From contig CM042091.1 in the NCBI GenBank assembly GCA_023512835.1, positions 2,676,553 to 2,740,552 on the forward strand: a stretch of 64,000 nucleotides of DNA, given 5' to 3'. The translations under genes and the position numbers were made by a program. Source of the DNA: Taxillus chinensis (Eukaryota; Streptophyta; Magnoliopsida; Santalales; Loranthaceae). A model generated the notes under the pieces. The model worked only from the letters and a program-made list of their open reading frames with translations, did not search any database and had not been told where the DNA came from. Shown here piece by piece: positions 57,291-64,000 of the stretch (position 1 is its first letter; each line of letters opens with the position of its first letter).

Positions 57291-57781
57291 TCAGACAGCT
57301 TATTGAATTACAGTAGACTTAACTTGAGAAAAGTACAAGCACAAATCCGCTGAGGGATAGATAAATTTTTGGTTGACGTGTAGTTAGCAATTGGATATAC
57401 TAGCCACTTTGCATACATATAATGGAGTCAATGTCAGCAATCAATATCTACCGGATTAATTGAAAATCCATGCATTTATTTAATTTTCCATGTTTTTCCG
57501 TGGGAACATGTAAATAATCTTCAAAATGCAGTCCAGATATTACTAGAACCCCAAGGCCACAAATTTGCATTAAATTTCCAAAACAAATCAACGAAAATGA
57601 AATTAAAGCATGCTAGGTACTTTTAAAAGTCCAAAAATTGATAGCAGGACCAGGCGGCGTATCATGTAAATAAAATTCTAATTTAGATACTTAAGCTCCC
57701 ATGCATGAATAGAACAGTACAAGGACAACAGTTCCAGAGTTCATTTACTACGAAGTTTTTCACAACCCAGGCCTGGTAATG

Positions 57782-60700
57782 TCATACAAAGGACCAGTTC
57801 ATGAACATAAAGCAGATGCAGTGTGCATTCTCTTCTTCATTCAGCACTTTCCAAGCAACTGCTCTCTCATAGGAGACAGGACGCCCCATGCTTGACAAAC
57901 AGATGCCGCTTTGTAGGCATGCAAAACCCTGCAAAATATTTCATTTCTTAGTTCACACCACTAGGATACTATTTCCCCAGAACAACACTACGCAGGAACT
58001 GGTCCATGAAATTTGCTGGTTTGCTCATCACAAAGTTGTTTTTGCATTTTTCTTTTTCTAGAGATAAGTCGTTAAATTTTGCCATCTACAAGAGTTCAAA
58101 ACATATTAGTGGAGTAAAACTGCTAGACCTGTTGCATAATGTGCGGAAACTCTGAGCAAAGTGTCTTTCTTCCATGATCATCGAATATATTTTCTAGAGT
58201 TATGTCCTGCAAAGCAACCAAGGTTGTCTCAAGCATATCTAGACCTGCCTGGTTCGCAAAAGTGAAAACCGGAAGTGCCTGCACAAGAGTTGCACAAAGA
58301 GTAGATAGGCCAAATGTCTTCCATGTTTAGTAAACGAAGAAATTAAAAAAGTTTTTCTTTTGGTTCGGCTGGTATCAACCTGAGCTGAAGTTATGTTTTT
58401 TTAAACCAAACCAATATGACAACATTTGAAAAAAAAAACTATAAATGCCAAGGTATTTACTTTCTCTTTTTCTGATATATTCACCAAACAAATATGAAAA
58501 CTTAATACTCAAAAACAAAACAAACAAACAAAAACTCAAACTCATTAGTAGCATTAACATGATTTGAGTCGGTAAGGCTTGCTGCATAATATAAGGTGTA
58601 CAACGAATCACGCTACTTATAGGTCAAAATTCATTTTGGGTACAAAAATTGACACCCCATGAATTTATAAGTTTCTTGCTGTGTGTAGTTAGCCCCTTAA
58701 TTTGATATCAAATCCCTTAAAATTTTAAAAATACCCACAACCCAATTCAACTCTCCTAATCTTCCTCCTCGAGATGTTGAGTGCTCAAGATGCAATAGAA
58801 TAAATGCATATTGAGCAAAATTTCAAATATTATAAATACTAAGGCCCCGTTTGCATGGCCTGTATTATTTTTCAAAACACAATTGTTTTTAAAAACTGTG
58901 AGCCCAAATGAATTTATACCACTCATAAATACTAAAAAATTCGTCACGCCCACCGTTTTAAAAAACAATCATGTTTTCAAAAATAATACACCCATACCAA
59001 ACGGGCTTAAGTGTTTGACAACATAACATATAACAGATCAGGCAATAAAATTAAGCTTGCCTACACCCTTTAGGGTTAAATTAGTCATTTTACGCAGGGT
59101 ATTTCTATCAAGCAGATATTTAGGAAAACTTTTAATTTTTTTGGGTGTCAATATTGGCACCTTCTTACTTTTTCCACCTCAGGCAGTTCAGTTTTCATTT
59201 GGGATGCATAGCTAAAAAAAATTGTTTAAGTATAGCCCCGAAGGAAAAAAAAAAGAACAAAACAAAACAAAATCTTCAATTTAGAATCTAAATGCACAAT
59301 TATGTCCACATAACTTTGTAATGTCAAGGAACAACGGGAGCAGGGTTGAAAAGAGAAACAACAAAGAAAAAAACATATGCTTAAGTAGTTTTTTACTTCA
59401 TGATAAGGAAATTGCAAAGTTGAAACTTCTTAGGAATACCATATCACAAAGTTAGGTCAAGCATCTATTCCCAATTACATGTTAAAGAAACAGAAGGATT
59501 GATTCAAAATAATTCAGAATTCTCAAATGAGAATAAACTAGTGCAATCAAATACTATGCTGAAGGAGAATGGTAACTGATTACAAGGTTAGGACATACTT
59601 TTAGTGAGCAACACATTACAGCATCTGAATGATGCCAAAGTGTTTTAAGGATTGAATCGCTTCCCTCTCCGTCAGGCTTCAGTAGTTCCATACCCAAGTA
59701 GCACCTGCTAAACAACAAAAGGATATTAGCATTTATTTCTGAATATAATTTACTGCAAAGCCACGAACTTATTTAACATAATTCTGCAAGTGAATGATCC
59801 CTGGTATGTGGATATATGTTCATACATACATGGTCAAAAAAATGCCACATACCTATAGCTTTGACCAATCCTCCGGGCAAGAGTTTTTGCCTCAGGAGTG
59901 CCCAAAGGTGCTCTAAGACCACCAATGGAGCAGAGATGAGAAGGTGAGAGAGTTAATGCTACCCGCTGAACAGATGATATAATGCTGCGAACATACTGCC
60001 GAGCCATAGTTGCCACACTTGCTTGCATGTGGCTCTCAAAAGCAAATTCAAATGCTATTGTCATCACAGATCTCATGTTTGAACAATTGCCAGAATGTTC
60101 ACTAGATACTTTACATCCAGCTGGTCCAATCTCGAGAGCGGAGGCAAGATCTAGAGTGCGATTTGGACTGGAAGCTTCCTGCATTAATAAAAGCATCAAT
60201 GAAAATTATATTAGTGGAATAGCTTAATTAATTGAAAAACATATAAAGATTTTTGTTATAGAGAATCAGTTACGGTGGACTGCCCTACCTTCCCCAAGTC
60301 CAGAGGATTAATGCGAAATCCAGAAGGCAGAAGCGGAGCATCATCAGCAAAAGAAGCATCAATTGGAGCAAATATAAGTTCTGCACAAGTGCCAACCGCA
60401 TTTTCATCCATCCCACTACATTGCTGCAAAAACAGCATAATAAGGATAATTATGCAAGTATTTCAAGTATACCATGAACAAAAACAACAAAATTGATTGA
60501 TTTTTAAGAGCATAACAAAACTAAAAACATCAAAATAATTTTTTTTATATTAGTTACTGACATCCTGCAACATCCCCACTTGAAATGAACCTAATAAAAC
60601 CTATCACTGTTTGCTTTATGCAATGAAAAGTTACTACATTTTTTTGTAGCCATGATAATAACACTGAGCAAAAAATGTTTAGCAAAATCCTGGATATATT

Positions 60701-63700
60701 TTTTAATACAAAAATAACTGAGCCACGATCCCATTAATTGAGGTCAGCTATATGAAACAATAAAATTAAATTCAATCAGGTACATGAATACGATTCAATG
60801 AAATTCTTTTGTTGTTCCACATTCATAAATATGAGGAAAGGAGTTTTACGATGGCTGTTAACCTACCCAACCATCCTCCATTATCCAAACTTGGGACCTG
60901 CTGTGCTTAAACAGGTGAAGTTATATATAATTTTTAATAAAATAAGAAAAGACCTGGGTGCAAATTGTAACGCCCTTAGAAAATTATTACTGCAGTATGT
61001 AATATTATCCAAAGAAAAGTTAATTCAGGAAAGGACATGCTCTAGACCAAGCTCCATTAATTTAAACAGAATGATAACTTGCATGATATAATTCTTTAAC
61101 CAGTCATATATTATAGCTGTAGCCCATAGTAGCATCTGATGACCTACTAAATTACCCAAGCTTTTCACACACAGGAAAATGAGTTATGTCGTCATGTAAC
61201 AGTATCAATAAAAGAAGAAAGACCTGGCTACTATAATATCTGGAACAGGCTATCAAATATGAAGATAAGAGTACATTAAAGGCTGGCTTCCACACTTTTA
61301 AGCAGACATACTAAAGTATATAAATTTTGAAAAACAAAAGTTGTAAAAAAAAGGTACATACCTGCAATAGAAACATATCACGAGACATCATTGTGCTGTC
61401 AGGACAGTGGCCAACTCCTTCCAGCTTTATCACCTCAAGGAACTGACTTCAAGAAAGATTTCACGATCATAAATAACAACACAAACCAAGAATGATCATG
61501 TTAATACCACATCGAAAGAGGTATTGCTAACCTCCTCATGCTCTAGGGTGTGAGTAAGTGGCAGTATAACTTGACTTCCAAAACCCCCAACTCGAGACCC
61601 TGGTAAGCTACAGGGACCAACTTTAACTGCCGAAGCTGAGTATGCATCAATACTATTATCTGCCCATTCTGACCTATGCTCCCGCAAAAACCTAAGCAGT
61701 ATTGCCGGAGGCACATTCTAATATATATATATATATATATATATCAACGTGCAATTATTAAAAGGCATTGAACTCGTTTGGAAAAGAAAAATCAGGGAAT
61801 AAGAATCCAAAAAGGTACATAGCACTCAAATGTTTACAAGCAGGAACTGGTGGCCAGAGATTTTTTGCCACTGTAAGCAAAATTATTGATGAACCCATTT
61901 TGTATAGAATATTTCCATGTGTTCATCTCTGATTTTGATGTTTTTCATAGTGTTTTGTGTGAATTGCATGTTATTTTATGATATTTTGTGTTATGTAATG
62001 GTTTGGTAGAGATTTGTGTGTGTTTTGTTGAGTTTCGCAGGTTATCAGAGAATATTGGAGTAGAAAAGATCTAAAATAGAGCAAAGGAGCAATAGTCAAT
62101 GGTTGTGACTGCAGCATTTTTCAAGGCTACGTGCGCAAGCAGTCACGGCCGTGCCCATATTCTAAGAGAATGCAGGCAGAAAGGCAGCAGCCCGACTTGT
62201 GGCTGTGCCAGCAGGTTATTGAAGACAGCAGCTGCAACTCACGATCAAGGACACAACAAAGAAGCCCCCCTGACAGCCATGTACGATGTCAACTGTTTTT
62301 CATCCGGAGTTTCCTTTTTCGCTGTAGAAGGACACAATCGTACATGGACTTAAAGTTACTTATTGAGCCATATAAAATAGAAGAAACAGGGACGTGAAAA
62401 GCTATGTTTGGGGACGTTTTTACATACACATTTTGAGCGATTGAGAGCACAGGATTGATGATGGAGTTTTGGAGCTACTTTGTAACAGAAACGGCTACTG
62501 TTCTTCGTTCGATTCTCTTTAATTCTTGTAAGAACAATGATCCCGTAGATGATTTGTCATACTTGCTTTGTTCCATTGCATATAACATTAAAACAATTTA
62601 CTTGCTTTGTTTAATACTTTAGTTAGCCCTATGCTTTAATCATCAAAAAAATTAGTTAAAATAAATTCAGGGATTCCTCACCTCTCCTGGTGAGATCAAC
62701 CCGCATTTATGACTAACTACAATTATGTTGCCAACTTGCAGTAACTAGGTATGTAAAACATATAAGCAAAATTGGTCTATCTCAAATTGATAATTGGTCA
62801 ATTTTTTTATATTTTTGTAAGAAAATATATAGCACTACATAACTAAACAAATCAAATATGCGTAGTGTACAATCAACATGCTATATTAATATTAACAAAA
62901 AGCTCTCAATAAAATGCAAAACAAAATGAATAATAAGTAACCTTGAATTAATTTTAAAAGTACGTTCAAGTATCAAAATTACATTCAACTTCACCATATA
63001 ATTCATAACAAGAAACTCTTATAAACTTTTACTAGACAAAATATTAATTTTATTAGATCATATCATTTACATTACATATTAAAACACTTCTTATAGAATA
63101 TGAAATAATATTTGAAGAGAAAAATCATTTCAAAGGATTTACATAACTAATTTTTGTTAATTATATTGTGCAGGATTAGTCTCTTGTTTGATTTATTGTT
63201 AGCCTTTATCTGAGGTCCTAAATATGTTTATAATCATCATCACAACATTTGAAAGTTTGGCGCTTAATGTGTAAACATACAAATATGTTTCAATATAGTG
63301 GCAACCTGAGAAGCCAGTGACAAATTTGTTTCAACATAGTAGTCATCCTTTTGTAAATTTCCTAGGCATAGATATTCTCTGAGATGCAATGTTAGCATGC
63401 AATGTCTTTCTCCTTATTTTAATGTCATAAACTCATGAAGGAAAAAAAAATGAAACTAATTTTGTCAAATAGGTATTTCATTGCTTCTTTAATTCACTCT
63501 GAACCAAACATGTCGTAGGGAAGAGGCAAAAAATACAATTGAAACACCTGAGCATCCTAACCTGTAAAAGCATTGATGCTTTAGCACATAAGACTGCATT
63601 GCTGGCAGCAGGGGCAAATCCATTAGTGAATGAAAGGTTTAAGCCCATGAGTCTATCAGGAGATGAGTTCACAAGGATAGTAATATCATCCATTCCATCA

Positions 63701-63944
63701 TTTCCAATCATTGACCACCCATCATCAGTGAACCCATTTACAGCCTCATTAAAACCCCTACAGCAGAGCTTTAAACTGAATCAAATAGCTCAGAAGCGAT
63801 GAGGGGAAAAAAAAGTCATGTTAACTAGAAAACAAACCTGCTCAACCTCTGGCTAAGTGATCGCAGAGTTGCAGGTCGTCTACCCCAGCCAGTGGCATTA
63901 GACTGAGAGAACTCGTGAGCCATCTGCCTAAGCTGGCGCAAAGC
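57782..63944 (-). CDS. ATHB-15: HD-ZIP III transcription factor, CORONA/ATHB15-ATHB8 clade, C-terminal 477 residues (5' part outside window)
   Basis: Nine minus-strand exons join in phase: 63944-63838, 63757-63562, 61717-61532, 61442-61362, 60423-60289, 60178-59853, 59704-59599, 58278-58129 and 57928-57782. The first in-window exon starts at an AG (63945) and the gene continues beyond 64000. Present: the later START region (LRSLSQRLSRGFNEAVNGF, DDGWSMIGNDGMDDITILV, PPAILLRFLREHRSEWADN), the linker (CSGMDENAVGTCAELIFAPI, RTLDLASALEIGPAG, MTIAFEFAFESHMQ), and the C-terminal MEKHLA domain ending MGRPVSYERAVAWKVLNEEE...FMFMNWSFV. These signatures fit the ATHB15/ATHB8 clade better than REVOLUTA or PHABULOSA, which differ at the C-terminus; the symbol denotes that clade. 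Known: such factors control vascular, meristem and leaf-polarity development and are cut by miR165/166. The homeodomain, zipper and miR166 site should lie outside this window. About 836 residues are usual for the family. Confidence 0.93.
58846..59010. mobile_element. MITE inside an HD-ZIP III intron
   Basis: The left end AAGGCCCCGTTTGCATGG, followed by TGTATTATTTTT, mirrors the reverse complement of the right end, TTAAGCCCGTTTGGTATGG followed by TGTATTATTTTT. A hAT-like GGCCCCGTTTG terminus is inferred. No clear target duplication was found. It lies in the 1.3-kb intron between the exons at 58278 and 59599. Confidence 0.65.
61718..63561 (-). other. Large HD-ZIP III intron with a probable insertion
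   Basis: At 1.84 kb this is the largest intron seen of this gene. A TA microsatellite (about 61722-61744) lies directly at the acceptor side. The segment about 61870-62640 has a different, more GC-balanced composition than the rest of the intron and may be an inserted repeat, but no ends, TSD or coding domain were identified. Confidence 0.4.
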
Positions 63945-64000
63945 CTGAAAAGGTATAATTGAAAATGGGAACCAAACCAAACTCCTTAGCTACTGAGGAA

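Noticed and set aside
57782..63944. Assignment of the HD-ZIP III gene to REVOLUTA
   Set aside because: The AIL/FLREHRSEW region is shared by all class III members, but the MEKHLA end (MGRPVSYERAVAWKVLNEEE...) and the CSGMDENAVGTCAELIFAPI linker fit the ATHB15/ATHB8 clade.
63838..64000. miR165/166 target site
   Set aside because: The site lies at the start of the START domain, encoded upstream of the part of the gene present here.

Overview
This window is nuclear DNA from a flowering plant. Genes have spliced introns with GT...AG borders, the gene families are plant-specific, and most of the remainder is LTR retrotransposon, miniature transposon and very AT-rich sequence. First exons are GC-rich (strongly so in the dioxygenase, DUF761 and DUF1677 genes) while introns and spacers are AT-rich. 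That would fit a monocot or a basal lineage, but the species cannot be named from the sequence. Layout, left to right: (1) 1.5-3.0 kb, a + strand three-exon 2-oxoglutarate/Fe(II) dioxygenase-like gene. It faces (2) a 16-exon minus-strand gene at 4.3-8.9 kb for a casein-kinase-I-type nuclear kinase of the MUT9-like/PPK family. (3) 9.3-21.5 kb is a repeat desert: about 80% AT, a fold-back MITE, two solo LTRs with target-site duplications, an LTR relic and a TRIM. (4) 22.2-23.7 kb is a broken monogalactosyldiacylglycerol (MGDG) synthase, followed by an LTR relic. (5) 25-32 kb is repeats and spacer with a hAT-like MITE. (6) 32.2-32.9 kb is a single-exon DUF761 gene, with a decayed partial duplicate about 1.1 kb upstream. 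(7) 37.1-39.0 kb is a solo LTR with two internal 37-bp tandem arrays. (8) 40.05-44.98 kb is a complete but mutated Ty1/copia retrotransposon with near-identical LTRs. (9) 47.0-47.6 kb is a single-exon DUF1677 gene. (10) 49.7-53.3 kb is a nested pile: a hAT-type MITE split by a multi-LTR TRIM array, which is itself split by a second complete TRIM. (11) 55.9-57.3 kb is an old copia relic. (12) 57.8-63.9 kb is the 3' two-thirds of a minus-strand HD-ZIP III gene of the CORONA/ATHB15-ATHB8 clade; its 5' part lies beyond the right edge. The genes are independent transcription units with no operon or cluster logic. Two encode likely nuclear regulators (the MLK/PPK kinase and the HD-ZIP III factor). 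The MGDG synthase remnant would have been a chloroplast galactolipid enzyme. The most informative signals are in the mobile DNA: a readable three-layer insertion history at 49.7-53.3 kb with 4-bp duplications, a copia element whose LTRs begin TA rather than TG, and solo LTRs that outnumber intact elements. No new coding system was found. Exon borders were derived by hand from GT/AG sites, reading phase and remembered family sequences; no alignment was run.
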